The notes beneath the pieces were generated by a model. The model searched no databases. It had not been told where the DNA came from and was given only the letters and a program-made list of their open reading frames with translations. A stretch of DNA of 64,000 bases from Citricoccus zhacaiensis (GTDB lineage Bacteria; Actinomycetota; Actinomycetes; Actinomycetales; Micrococcaceae): NCBI RefSeq assembly GCF_014645315.1, contig NZ_BMLQ01000004.1:124001-188000 (forward strand). The letters are read 5' to 3'. Of the stretch, positions 8,109 through 16,561 are shown in pieces. Every line of letters begins with the position of its first letter. Positions within the stretch are counted from its first letter, which is position 1. The position numbers were made by a program, and so were the translations under genes.

Positions 8109-9250
8109 GGCTGGATCGAGTGGATCAGGTCGACGATCCGGGTCAGGACCGTTGGGTCAGTGGTGGGCGGGACGCCGTGGCCGAGGTTGACCACATGCCC
8201 CGGGGCCACGCGACCTGCCTCGACGACCTCGCGGACGTGGGCTTCGAGCACCTCCCAGGGGGCGGACAACAGGGCCGGGTCGATGTTGCCCTGCAGCGGG
8301 ACGGTGCCGCGCCCGTCGGGGCCCGGCGTGGCACCCAGGCGGCGGTGTGCCTCGCCGAGCGGCAACCGATAGTCGACGCCCATGACGGAGGCTCCGGCGT
8401 CGCGCATGGCCGGGAGGATCTCGGAGGTGCCGGTCCCGAAGTGCACGAGCGGCACCGGCTGGCCGCTACCGTCCTCCAGGTCGCGGACGTGGGAGAAGGC
8501 CTCGGCCGAGTGCGGCTGGACGTACTGCTGGTAGTCGGCCAGGGACAGGGACCCCGCCCAGGAGTCGAAGAGCTGTCCGGCGGAGGCGCCGGCCTCGATC
8601 TGCGCACGGAGGAAGGCGCCGGCAGTGTTGGCGGCCCACGTGGCCAGGGCGTTCCAGGTCTCGGGATCCGCGTGCATCATGGTGCGCGGACCGAGGTGGT
8701 CGCGGGACGGGCCGCCCTCCACCATGTAGGCGGCCACGGTGAACGGTGCACCGGCGAAGCCGATCAGCGGGGTGCTGCCCAACTCGGCCACCGTCAGGCG
8801 CACGGCCTCCCGGATCGGTTCGAGGGACTCGTCCGTCAGTTCGGGCAGGGCCGCCACATCGGCGGCGGTGCGCACGGCCCGGCCGAGCACGGGGCCGGTG
8901 CCGGGGACGATGTCCACATCGACGCCGGCCAGGCGGAGCGGGACGACGATGTCGGAGAAGAAGATGGCGGCATCGACATCATGCCGGCGCACGGGCTGCA
9001 GGGTGATCTCGGAGGCCAGCTCCGGCTTCAGGCATGACTCGAGCATGCCGATGCCCTGACGCACCTCCCGGTATTCGGGCAGTGATCGGCCGGCCTGCCG
9101 CATGAACCACACCGGGGTGCGGGAGGGGGTGCCGCCGCGGAAGGCGGTGACCAGGGGCGATCCGGCGGTGGATCGAGCCGGGTCGGTGGTGGCCAGCGGA
9201 TGGTCGGCAGGCAAGGGGGTGCCGGTCAGGGGTTCGGACATGACCGACAT
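8105..9250 (-). CDS. hemE: Uroporphyrinogen decarboxylase
   Basis: 381 residues; converts uroporphyrinogen III to coproporphyrinogen III. The signature MRQAGRSLPEYR (about 50-61) holds the substrate-binding arginines, and the FFSDIVVP segment near residue 95 contains the essential Asp. A leader of about 30 residues precedes the conserved part. The ATG at 9250 has an AGAAGGA ribosome binding site about 11 bases upstream; a second ATG three codons in (9241) is also possible. It is the first gene of the minus-strand heme cluster and diverges from hemA across 128 bases. Confidence 0.96.
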   Translation of the reverse strand: MSVMSEPLTGTPLPADHPLATTDPARSTAGSPLVTAFRGGTPSRTPVWFMRQAGRSLPEYREVRQGIGMLESCLKPELASEITLQPVRRHDVDAAIFFSDIVVPLRLAGVDVDIVPGTGPVLGRAVRTAADVAALPELTDESLEPIREAVRLTVAELGSTPLIGFAGAPFTVAAYMVEGGPSRDHLGPRTMMHADPETWNALATWAANTAGAFLRAQIEAGASAGQLFDSWAGSLSLADYQQYVQPHSAEAFSHVRDLEDGSGQPVPLVHFGTGTSEILPAMRDAGASVMGVDYRLPLGEAHRRLGATPGPDGRGTVPLQGNIDPALLSAPWEVLEAHVREVVEAGRVAPGHVVNLGHGVPPTTDPTVLTRIVDLIHSIQP

Positions 9251-9277
9251 TGTCCCATTTTCCTTCTGCAGTGGTGA

Positions 9278-9310
9278 ATCGAGGGTGGATCGCGGAGGGA
9301 TCGAGAGGGC
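9278..9310. repeat. Three 11-bp degenerate direct repeats between hemE and hemA
   Basis: Three back-to-back 11-bp units begin with ATCG and are purine rich: ATCGAGGGTGG, ATCGCGGAGGG and ATCGAGAGGGC. The spacing is about one helical turn, so a protein binding each unit would stack on one face of the DNA. They lie upstream of both the hemA promoter and the hemE start. Confidence 0.55.
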
Positions 9311-9339
9311 GCCGTGGTGATGAACACAGGGTGCCCTTC

Positions 9340-9369
9340 TTCGACCCGACTGCCCGAAGGGATTAGAAT
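9340..9369 (+). promoter_or_regulatory. hemA promoter, near-leaderless
   Basis: TTCGAC (9340-9345) and TAGAAT (9364-9369) are separated by 18 bases, a good housekeeping promoter layout. The GTG start of hemA begins only 10 bases after the -10 hexamer, so the transcript would have little or no 5' leader, and no Shine-Dalgarno sequence lies close to the start. Confidence 0.6.
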
Positions 9370-9378
9370 CGGTGCATT

Positions 9379-10776
9379 GTGGCTTTGTTTTCCCTGGTTG
9401 CCTCGCACACCGACCTTGACCTCGACACGGTGGCGCAGCTGAGCAACGGCACCGGCGAGGTCGCTTCTGTCATCCCCGAATCCTCCGTCAGCGGTGCGGT
9501 CGTGCTGGCCACCTGCAACCGGGTGGAGATCTACGCCGAGGCCCCGGATGACCGGTCAGTCGAGCAGGCCCGCGCCGAGCTGCTGGAGGCCGTGACCCGT
9601 GGCTCCGGTCTGGCTCCGGCCACGGTGGAATCCTCCTTCAAGGTCCTGACCGGTGACTCCGCCGTGCGCCACCTGTTCGAGGTGGGCTCCGGCCTGAAGT
9701 CGGCCGTGGTGGGTGAACGCGAGATCGCCGGACAGGTGCGCCGCGCGCTGGGCACCGCCCAGGAGACGGGGACCGCCACCGGCACCCTCGTCAAGCTCTT
9801 CGAATCGGCCACCCGCACCGCCAAGGACGTCGGCACGCGGACCGCGCTCGGATCGGCAGGCCGCTCCATCGTCTCCGTGGCACTCGACCTGACGGCAGAC
9901 CTGCATGCGGGGGTCTCCGACGCCGAGACCCGCGCCTTCTGGGAGCAGGCCAACATCCTGGTGATCGGCACCGGATCCTACGCCGGCACCACCCTGGCCC
10001 AGCTGGCAGACCGCGGCGCCGCCCACGTGGGCGTGCACTCCGCCTCCGGCCGGGCGGAGGCCTTCGTGGCCGACCGCGGCGGATGGGCCATGGCCCTCGG
10101 CGGCGAGAAGATCCACGGTGCGATCGCCGAGGCGGACGTCCTGATCGGCTGCTCCGGTGGTGATCGGCGGCTGGAGGCGGAAACCCTGCGTCGGCTCCGC
10201 GAGGGCGTCGAGTCCCGGCTGACCGTGTTGGACCTGGCACTCAGCCACGACTTCGATCCGGCCATCGCCGACCTGCCGGGAGTGGACCTGATCACCCTGG
10301 AATCGGTGAAGATGGCCGCCCCGGAGGGGCAGCAGGAGTCGCTCGTGGAGGCCTCCCGGCTGGTGGACGGCGCGGTGGCCGGGTACGTGCAGGAACGCAA
10401 GTCCCGCAGCGCCAACGAGGCCATCGTCGCCCTGCGCAAGCACACCCAGCAGGTGCTGGAGTCTGAGATGGAGCGGGTCCGGGGCAAGCACGGCTGCACC
10501 GCCGCGGCCGAAGAGGTGGAGTTCGCCCTGCGCCGCATGGTCCGCCAGATGCTCCACGAGCCCACGATCCGGGCCAAGGAGATGGCGGCCGAGGGGCGTC
10601 TCGAGGAGTACGAGCACGCCCTGAGCGTCCTGTTCGGCCTGGAGGTCTCCGCACCCGTGGCGCCGGCCGGCCTCGAATCCTGCCCGGCCGACGTCGCACC
10701 GGACGCCACGGTCGGAGCGGTGAAGCCGGCCGCCGGGACACTGGAGCCGGCCGCCGAGGCGGCCCGCATCGCCTGA
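9379..10776 (+). CDS. hemA: Glutamyl-tRNA reductase
   Basis: 465 residues; NADPH-dependent reduction of glutamyl-tRNA to glutamate-1-semialdehyde, the first committed step of the C5 route to heme. Cys46 in LATCNRVEIY is the catalytic nucleophile. A Rossmann segment (NILVIGTGSYAG) lies near residue 195, and the C-terminal dimerisation helices with LRRMVRQMLHEP follow. The last 40 or so residues are an Ala/Pro-rich tail of no known function. The GTG start is supported by the promoter just upstream. hemB and hemL are not in this window. Confidence 0.96.
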   Translation: MALFSLVASHTDLDLDTVAQLSNGTGEVASVIPESSVSGAVVLATCNRVEIYAEAPDDRSVEQARAELLEAVTRGSGLAPATVESSFKVLTGDSAVRHLFEVGSGLKSAVVGEREIAGQVRRALGTAQETGTATGTLVKLFESATRTAKDVGTRTALGSAGRSIVSVALDLTADLHAGVSDAETRAFWEQANILVIGTGSYAGTTLAQLADRGAAHVGVHSASGRAEAFVADRGGWAMALGGEKIHGAIAEADVLIGCSGGDRRLEAETLRRLREGVESRLTVLDLALSHDFDPAIADLPGVDLITLESVKMAAPEGQQESLVEASRLVDGAVAGYVQERKSRSANEAIVALRKHTQQVLESEMERVRGKHGCTAAAEEVEFALRRMVRQMLHEPTIRAKEMAAEGRLEEYEHALSVLFGLEVSAPVAPAGLESCPADVAPDATVGAVKPAAGTLEPAAEAARIA

Positions 10777-10792
10777 TGGGGCTACCGGCCGG

Positions 10793-10798
10793 TAGACT
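10793..10798 (+). promoter_or_regulatory. -10 element ahead of the TetR gene
   Basis: TAGACT in the context GGTAGACTGGCC, about 48 bases before the GTG start. No convincing -35 hexamer is visible. The gene has a Shine-Dalgarno AGAAAGG, so its mRNA would be leadered. Confidence 0.4.
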
Positions 10799-10845
10799 GG
10801 CCTGCACCGTCTGCACCTGACGAGTCATTCCAGAAAGGCATCACC

Positions 10846-11466
10846 GTGAGCACCTCCCCCGTGCGCCAGTCGAGGTTGCCCCGCGAAGAGCGCCGCAAAC
10901 AGTTGCTCGATGCCGCCCGGCAGGTCTTCGTCGACCATGGGTTCCACGCGACCTCGATGGACGATATCGCCGTGGCCGCCGCCGTCTCCAAGCCGGTGCT
11001 GTATCAGCACTTCCCCGGCAAGCACGAGCTCTTCCTCGACCTCATGGACACCCAGGTCGACCTGCTGGGGTCCGCCATCACCGCCGCACTGGAGTCCACG
11101 ACGGACAACAAGGCCCGCGTGCAGGCCACGATCCACGCCTATTTCCAGTTCGTGGACAGCCCGGACCGGGCCTATCGCCTGCTGTTCGACTCGGGGCTGA
11201 ACAACGACCCGGACGTCGCCCTGCGGATGGAGGGCCTGGACCACCGGTTCGCCGCCGACATCGCCGAGGTCATCGCCGCCGACACCACACTCTCCCGCGA
11301 GGAGGCGCTGCTGCTGGGCCACGGCCTGGCCGGACTGGTGAAGTCCTCCGCTCGGCACTGGGCCGGACGGGCCGGCGACGCTTCGCGGCCGGGCCTGGAA
11401 ACGGCGGCCGACCTGGCCTTCCGCCTTGCCTGGCGCGGCATCAGCCGTTTCCCCAAGGAACGCTGA
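10846..11466 (+). CDS. TetR family transcriptional regulator
   Basis: 206 residues. The N-terminal helix-turn-helix domain is clear: LLDAARQVFVDHGFHATSMDD followed by IAVAAAVSKPVLYQHFPGK at about 20-60, which is the TetR signature. The C-terminal ligand/dimer domain is not specific. The GTG start has AGAAAGG 8 bases upstream. It lies 70 bases after hemA in the same direction; whether it controls heme genes is unknown. DUF3107 follows after a gap holding another promoter-like hexamer. Confidence 0.92.
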   Translation: MSTSPVRQSRLPREERRKQLLDAARQVFVDHGFHATSMDDIAVAAAVSKPVLYQHFPGKHELFLDLMDTQVDLLGSAITAALESTTDNKARVQATIHAYFQFVDSPDRAYRLLFDSGLNNDPDVALRMEGLDHRFAADIAEVIAADTTLSREEALLLGHGLAGLVKSSARHWAGRAGDASRPGLETAADLAFRLAWRGISRFPKER

Positions 11467-11499
11467 CAATCCGCTGCCGGACGGGTCACGGGCGGACAG

Positions 11500-11571
11500 G
11501 TTACAGACCGTTACGCCCGTGGCCGAAGTCGGCTCGGCCCCACCGCACAGCGGCCGGTGATCCTCTAGTCT
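11500..11571 (+). promoter_or_regulatory. Promoter region of DUF3107 gene with paired GTTAC repeats
   Basis: Two direct GTTAC repeats start exactly 10 bases apart (11500 and 11510), and a TAGTCT -10 hexamer lies at 11566-11571. The start codon at 11644 has a strong AGAAGGAGA ribosome site. The repeats could be an activator site one helical turn apart; the regulator is unknown. Confidence 0.4.
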
Positions 11572-11643
11572 GCTGTCGGACCAGTATTCGCCGGACCACG
11601 GAACCCCGTGGGCCCCGGCCCCCGTGACCAGAAGGAGACAGGC

Positions 11644-11877
11644 ATGGAAATCCGCATTGGTGTTCAGAACGTGGCCCGCGAAGTCGTCATCGAGTCGGAC
11701 GCCACCAACGAGGACGTCGCCCGCCTGGTGTCCGATGCGCTGTCCGATGGCGGCACTCTGCGCCTGAAGGACACCAAGGGCCGCCTGGTTCTGGTTCCCT
11801 CGGCCATCATCGGCTACGTCGAGATCGGCACCGAGACCCCGCGTCCGGTCGGCTTCGTCCCGACCCCGGGTTCCTGA
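11644..11877 (+). CDS. DUF3107 family protein
   Basis: 77 residues, starting MEIRIGVQNVAREV, which is the conserved opening of the actinobacterial DUF3107 family. No catalytic motif is visible; the pattern of short beta strands suggests a small compact domain. The ATG is preceded by AGAAGGAGACAGGC, an excellent ribosome site, so the upstream GTG at 11608 is rejected. Function is unknown. It is followed closely by the RNB ribonuclease, a common neighbour arrangement in this family of bacteria. Confidence 0.9.
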   Translation: MEIRIGVQNVAREVVIESDATNEDVARLVSDALSDGGTLRLKDTKGRLVLVPSAIIGYVEIGTETPRPVGFVPTPGS

Positions 11878-11915
11878 CTCCCGGCACCTTCTCGGCCAAC
11901 TCCACCGCCGCCGGA

Positions 11916-11927
11916 TAGGGTGAGCCC
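11916..11927 (+). promoter_or_regulatory. Leaderless promoter of the RNB ribonuclease
   Basis: TAGGGT (11916-11921) is followed by only 6 bases before the GTG start at 11928. No Shine-Dalgarno is present, which fits a leaderless mRNA. Confidence 0.55.
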
Positions 11928-13502
11928 GTGGCCCACCACCATCTGGATCTCGCCCGTTCCGCCGGCCAGACCGAGCTGGCCAGCCGCTTGGCCGCCCTGC
12001 GGGAGGAGTTCTCGCTGCCCGCCGCTTTCCCACCAGAGGTGCTGGCGGAGGCCGAGCAGGCCGCGGCGAGCGCCGTGGACCTCCTTCCGGTCAACGACCG
12101 GACGGACCTGCCGTTGCTCACCATCGACCCGCCGGGCTCCACGGACCTGGACCAGGCCGTCCACCTGCAGCGCGGGTCTGGCGGCCACGATGACGGATTC
12201 ACCGTCCACTACGCGATCGCCGATGTCCCGGCGTTCATCGCTCCCGGGGGCGCACTGGACGCCGAGACCCTGCGCCGAGGACAGACGGTCTACCTCCCGG
12301 ACGGGCGGATTCCACTGCACCCGGAGGTCATCAGCGAGGGCACCGGGTCCTTGCTGCCCGGCGTGGACCGCGGCGCGTACCTGTGGACGTTCGGCCTGGA
12401 CCGAACCGGTGCCGTGGTCTCCACCACGGTGGAGCGTGCCCGGGTGCGCAGCCGGGAACAGCTCACCTACCAGGAGGCACAGCGCCGGATCGACGCCGGT
12501 GCTGATCCCGGCTCCACGCTGGCCCTGCTCAAGGAGGTCGGGCTCCTGCGGGCCCGGCTGGAGACCGACCGCGGCGGAGCGAGCCTGCGCCTGCCCGAGC
12601 AGGAGATCACGGCCACGGATCATGGCTACGAGATCCTGACCGCCCCTCCGCTGGAGGTGGAGGACTGGAATGCCCAGATCTCACTGATGACCGGGATCGC
12701 CGCGGCGCACATCATGCTCGAGGGCGGCGTGGGCATCCTGCGCACCATGCCGCCGGCAGACCCGGATGCGGAGTCGACGTTCCGGGCCCGGACGCGGGCC
12801 CTCGGACATCCGTGGCCACAGGACCAGCCGTACGGCGAATACCTGCGGGAACTGGACATCACGCGACCACAGGAGTTGGCCATCATGCACGCGGCCACCT
12901 CCTTGTTCCGGGGTGCCGGATACACCGCCTTCGACGGCGACACGCCCGAGGTGACCGTCCAGGCCGCGATCGCGTCCCCCTACGCCCACGCCACCGCGCC
13001 CCTGCGGCGGTTGGTGGACCGGTTCGTCCTGGCCACCTGCCTGGCCCTGGAGAACGGCGAGGACGTGCCCCAGGGTGTCCGCGGCCTACTGCCGAGCCTG
13101 CCCGCGGCCATGAAGGACTCATCACTCGTGGCGTCCCGGGCCACCAATGCCGCCTTGGACCTGGTCGAGGCGGCGTCCCTGCACGGGAGGGAGGGCCAGG
13201 TGTTCGACGCCGTGGTCATCTCCGCGCCGAGCCCCGAGCAGACGGAGAAGGCCCGCAGTCAGGGGCGTCTGCCCTGGGGCGAGATCCAGGTGGAACAGCC
13301 TCCGGTCTTGGCCCGCTTCGAGGGCCAGGCCGAGGCCGGACAGCGCATCCGGGCGGTGCTCGTCACCGCGGACATGGCCACCCGCACCGTGCTGTTCCGG
13401 GTGGCCGGCCAGACTCCCCCGCCCCGGCCCGCGGAGGTCCCGGGCGGGGCCCTCGCACCGGAAGATCACGCGGACCCGGTAGACTGGCCGCATCAAGGAT
13501 GA
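11928..13502 (+). CDS. RNB-domain exoribonuclease (RNase II/R family)
   Basis: 524 residues. The catalytic RNB domain starts near residue 60 with LLTIDPPGSTDLDQAVHL, whose aspartates coordinate the catalytic magnesium. ADVPAFI and the ATAPLRRLVDRF motif (about 355-365) are also typical. The protein lacks the cold-shock domains and long S1 tail of E. coli RNase R, as is usual for the short actinobacterial version. It would degrade RNA from the 3' end. The C-terminal coding region contains the -10 hexamer proposed for the downstream helicase gene. Confidence 0.92.
   Translation: MAHHHLDLARSAGQTELASRLAALREEFSLPAAFPPEVLAEAEQAAASAVDLLPVNDRTDLPLLTIDPPGSTDLDQAVHLQRGSGGHDDGFTVHYAIADVPAFIAPGGALDAETLRRGQTVYLPDGRIPLHPEVISEGTGSLLPGVDRGAYLWTFGLDRTGAVVSTTVERARVRSREQLTYQEAQRRIDAGADPGSTLALLKEVGLLRARLETDRGGASLRLPEQEITATDHGYEILTAPPLEVEDWNAQISLMTGIAAAHIMLEGGVGILRTMPPADPDAESTFRARTRALGHPWPQDQPYGEYLRELDITRPQELAIMHAATSLFRGAGYTAFDGDTPEVTVQAAIASPYAHATAPLRRLVDRFVLATCLALENGEDVPQGVRGLLPSLPAAMKDSSLVASRATNAALDLVEAASLHGREGQVFDAVVISAPSPEQTEKARSQGRLPWGEIQVEQPPVLARFEGQAEAGQRIRAVLVTADMATRTVLFRVAGQTPPPRPAEVPGGALAPEDHADPVDWPHQG
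13480..13485 (+). promoter_or_regulatory. -10 element for the DEAD-box helicase, long 5' leader
   Basis: TAGACT in GGTAGACTGGCC, the same context as ahead of the TetR gene, lies inside the last codons of the RNB gene. If used, the helicase mRNA would carry a leader of about 285 bases. No good -35 hexamer is seen. Confidence 0.35.
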
Positions 13503-13772
13503 CCGATCGCATTGTTCATCTGCGTTCACCTTCGTGATTTGACTCTCCGGATCCGGCACGCGCCCCTGAAGGGCCAGCCCGAATCCAGGGCCCATCCCCT
13601 CGATGCCGGCCTTGCACCTCCCGCGATCGGCTCCACCATGGACGCACGGCGTCCGGCCGATCCGCGCCGCCCCGCAGCTAGCCGAGCTAGCCGGAGCCAG
13701 GCGCCGGAGTGCACTGGAACCAGTGCCATCGCGCCGAGCCGCCCTGCCTGAAAGACGGGACCGAATTTCCCC
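13503..13772 (+). promoter_or_regulatory. Structured leader region of the helicase gene
   Basis: 270 bases without a gene. It contains a 9-bp direct repeat AGCTAGCCG twice in tandem (about 13678-13695) and a hairpin GCACTG-GAAC-CAGTGC at 13711-13726. The hairpin is enclosed by an outer GGCGC (13700-13704) and GCGCC (13731-13735). Long structured leaders are known for cold-induced DEAD-box helicase genes. I see no coding sequence here. Confidence 0.4.
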
Positions 13773-15596
13773 ATGACTCCTGAACAGAAGATCGCAGCGG
13801 ACAACGACATCGACACCGAGGACCTGGCCACCTCTGAGATCGAGACGATCGAGGTGGAGGACTCCATCGACATCGTCGAGGCCAACGAGCCCGTGGCGGA
13901 GAAGACCTTCGCGGACTTCAAGGTCCGCTCGGACATGGTCGAGGCCCTCGCCGAGAAGGGCATCACGCACCCCTTCCCCATCCAGGCCATGACCCTCCCG
14001 GTGGCCCTGGGCGGGCATGACATCATCGGCCAGGCCAAGACCGGCACGGGCAAGACCCTCGGCTTCGGCTTGCCGGCCCTGCAGCGCGTGGTGGGCCCGG
14101 GCGAGCCCGGCTTCGACCAGCTCGATTCCCCCGGCGCTCCGCAGGCGTTGATCGTGGCACCGACCCGTGAGCTGGCCAACCAGGTCGCCCAGGACATCAC
14201 GACCGCCGCCTCCAAGCGTTCCGTACGCATCGCCACCATCTATGGCGGCCGTGCCTACGAGCCCCAGATCGAGGAGCTGCAGCGCGGGGTCGAGGTCGTC
14301 GTCGGCACCCCCGGCCGCCTCATCGACCTGATGCGCCAGCGTCACCTGAACCTCAAGCTCGTGAAGATCGTGGTGCTGGACGAGGCCGACGAGATGCTGG
14401 ACCTGGGCTTTCTGCCGGATGTGGAGACGCTGCTCTCCGCCGTCCCGGAGGTCCGCCAGACCATGCTCTTCTCGGCCACCATGCCCGGTCCCGTGGTCGC
14501 CATGGCCCGCCGGTACATGACGCAGCCGACCCACATCCGCGCCGCTGACCCCGACGACGAGGGCATCACCAAGAAGGACATCCGCCAGCTGGTCTACCGC
14601 GCCCACCACATGGACAAGGACGAGCTCGTCGCCCGCGTCCTACGCGCCGAGGGCCGCGGCAAGACCATCATCTTCACCCGCACCAAGCGCACCGCCGCGC
14701 GCGTCTCGGACGAACTGGTCAAGCGCGGCTTCGCCGCCGGCGCCATCCACGGCGACCTCGGACAGGGTGCCCGCGAGCAGGCCCTGCGTGCCTTCCGCGG
14801 GGACAAGGTGGACGTACTGGTGGCCACCGACGTGGCCGCCCGCGGCATCGACGTGGACGATGTCACCCACGTGATCAACTTCCAGTGCCCCGAGGACGAG
14901 AAGACCTACCTGCACCGTGTGGGCCGCACCGGCCGCGCCGGCAACAAGGGCACCGCCGTCACCCTGGTCGACTGGGAGGACATGCCGCGCTGGGGGCTGA
15001 TCAACAAGGCCCTCGGACTGGACGTCCCCGAGCCGCCGGAGACCTATTCGTCCTCGAAGCACTTCTTCGAGGACCTGAACATCCCGAAGGGCACCAAGGG
15101 CCGCCTGCCCCGGGACCAGCGCACCAAGCCGGGCCTGGACGGGGAGACGCTCGAGGACCTCGGCGGTCCGGGCGCGAAGTCGGACAGCCGCGGCGACCGT
15201 GGCGGCCGAGGCCGTGGTGACCGCGAGGGCGGGCGCGACGGCGGTCGGTCCCGGCGCGGTGGACGTGGCGGCCGTGACGGCGGCCGTGAGGGTGGCCGGG
15301 GCCGCGGACGCTCCGGCGAGGCCCGCGAGCGTTCAGGCGAGGGCCGCGAGCGCTCCGGCGAAGACCGCGAGGGCCGCAGCGGGCGCGCCCCGCGCGAGGG
15401 TGACTCGGGTGAGACGCGTTCCGCGGGTGCGGGCCGGCGTCGTGGTACCACCGACGCATCCGGTGCAGCCTCCGAGGGTGGCGCCACGCGCAGCCGCTCG
15501 CGGAGCCGGTCCCGCACGCGCCGTAAGAACGGCAACGTGGTGCAGGGCGGCGCGGGTGGCGAGGCCACCGGCGGTCAGGCACCCTCCGGCGAGTGA
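13773..15596 (+). CDS. DEAD-box ATP-dependent RNA helicase with RG-rich tail
   Basis: 607 residues. An acidic N-terminal extension (1-45) precedes the two RecA-like domains. Walker A AKTGTGKT is at 88-95, PTREL near 130, GTPGR near 178, DEAD at 203-206, SAT at 234-236, and HRVGRTGR closes domain 2. From about residue 465 the protein is a long Arg/Gly/Glu-rich tail, (RG)n and ERSGE repeats, expected to bind RNA and be disordered. It resembles DeaD/CsdA-type helicases of actinobacteria involved in ribosome assembly and mRNA decay. Its position after an exoribonuclease suggests shared RNA turnover. The ribosome site is weak. Confidence 0.95.
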   Translation: MTPEQKIAADNDIDTEDLATSEIETIEVEDSIDIVEANEPVAEKTFADFKVRSDMVEALAEKGITHPFPIQAMTLPVALGGHDIIGQAKTGTGKTLGFGLPALQRVVGPGEPGFDQLDSPGAPQALIVAPTRELANQVAQDITTAASKRSVRIATIYGGRAYEPQIEELQRGVEVVVGTPGRLIDLMRQRHLNLKLVKIVVLDEADEMLDLGFLPDVETLLSAVPEVRQTMLFSATMPGPVVAMARRYMTQPTHIRAADPDDEGITKKDIRQLVYRAHHMDKDELVARVLRAEGRGKTIIFTRTKRTAARVSDELVKRGFAAGAIHGDLGQGAREQALRAFRGDKVDVLVATDVAARGIDVDDVTHVINFQCPEDEKTYLHRVGRTGRAGNKGTAVTLVDWEDMPRWGLINKALGLDVPEPPETYSSSKHFFEDLNIPKGTKGRLPRDQRTKPGLDGETLEDLGGPGAKSDSRGDRGGRGRGDREGGRDGGRSRRGGRGGRDGGREGGRGRGRSGEARERSGEGRERSGEDREGRSGRAPREGDSGETRSAGAGRRRGTTDASGAASEGGATRSRSRSRSRTRRKNGNVVQGGAGGEATGGQAPSGE

Positions 15597-15644
15597 CCGG
15601 CGCTCGACCGTGCCCTTGTCCCCGTTCGCCGTCACCACAGCACC

Positions 15645-16514
15645 GTGGCCGGCCCCGGCACCGTGACCGCTGTGGATGAGTTCCGGCCGGACGGCCCCAA
15701 CCTGGTGGTGGGGGCGGAGAACCTCGGGTTCCTGCCCTCACTGCCGGACGGGGCCTTCACCCTCGTCTACCTGGATCCGCCGTTCAACACGGGGCGGACC
15801 CAACGGCGCCAGCAGATGTCGATGGTCCGTGCCGCCGCGGAGGAATCGGACCGGGTCGGCTTCGGCGGGCAGAGCTACAGGACCATCAAGGGCGCCCTGG
15901 CCTCCTACGATGACGCCTTCGCCGACTACTGGGAGTTCCTCGAGCCCCGGTTGCGCGAGGCCTGGCGGCTCCTGTCCGATGACGGGACCCTCTACCTGCA
16001 CCTGGACTACCGGGAGGTGCATTACGCCAAGGTCATGCTGGATGCGATCTTCGGCCGGGAGTGCTTCCTCAACGAGATCATCTGGGCCTACGACTTCGGC
16101 GGCCGGTCCAAGAGGAGGTGGCCGAGCAAGCATGACACGATCCTGGTCTACGTCAAGGACCCCGACGGCTACTGGTTCGACTCCGAGGAGGTCGATCGGG
16201 AGCCGTACATGGCACCCGGGCTCGTGACCCCGGAGAAGGTCGCCCGCGGCAAGCTTCCCACTGACGTCTGGTGGCACACGATCGTCTCCCCCACCGGCAA
16301 GGAGAAGACCGGCTATCCGACCCAGAAGCCGCTGGGCCTGCTCAAGCGGATGGTGGCGGCGTCCTCCCGCCGGGACGACTGGGTGCTCGACTTCTTCGCC
16401 GGCTCCGGCACGCTCGGGGCCGCCGCAGCCGCACTCCAGCGGCGCTTCGTGCTCGTAGACCAGAACCCCGAGGCTCTCGAGGTCATGCGCCGCCGGCTGG
16501 CTGAGCACCTCTGA
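15645..16514 (+). CDS. Orphan site-specific DNA methyltransferase (beta class)
   Basis: 289 residues. Motif IV DPPFNTG (44-50) comes first and motif I FAGSGT (251-256) last, with a target-recognition region between, the order of beta-class N6-adenine or N4-cytosine methyltransferases such as CcrM and HinfI. YPTQKPLGLL before motif I is the usual motif X. No restriction endonuclease gene flanks it, so it is an orphan, perhaps regulatory. The GTG at 15645 lacks a ribosome site; GTG at 15663 is an alternative start. The stop codon lies in a 10-bp tandem repeat. Confidence 0.9.
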   Translation: MAGPGTVTAVDEFRPDGPNLVVGAENLGFLPSLPDGAFTLVYLDPPFNTGRTQRRQQMSMVRAAAEESDRVGFGGQSYRTIKGALASYDDAFADYWEFLEPRLREAWRLLSDDGTLYLHLDYREVHYAKVMLDAIFGRECFLNEIIWAYDFGGRSKRRWPSKHDTILVYVKDPDGYWFDSEEVDREPYMAPGLVTPEKVARGKLPTDVWWHTIVSPTGKEKTGYPTQKPLGLLKRMVAASSRRDDWVLDFFAGSGTLGAAAAALQRRFVLVDQNPEALEVMRRRLAEHL

Positions 16515-16540
16515 GCACCTCTGAGCACCTCCGAGCACCG
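16501..16540. repeat. 10-bp tandem repeat at the methyltransferase stop codon
   Basis: Unit CTGAGCACCT occurs three times perfectly and a fourth time degenerate. The first copy encodes the last residues and the stop lies at the first/second unit junction. Gain or loss of whole units downstream of the stop would not change the protein. Confidence 0.8.
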
Positions 16541-16561
16541 TGAGCCTGTCAGAATGGCACG

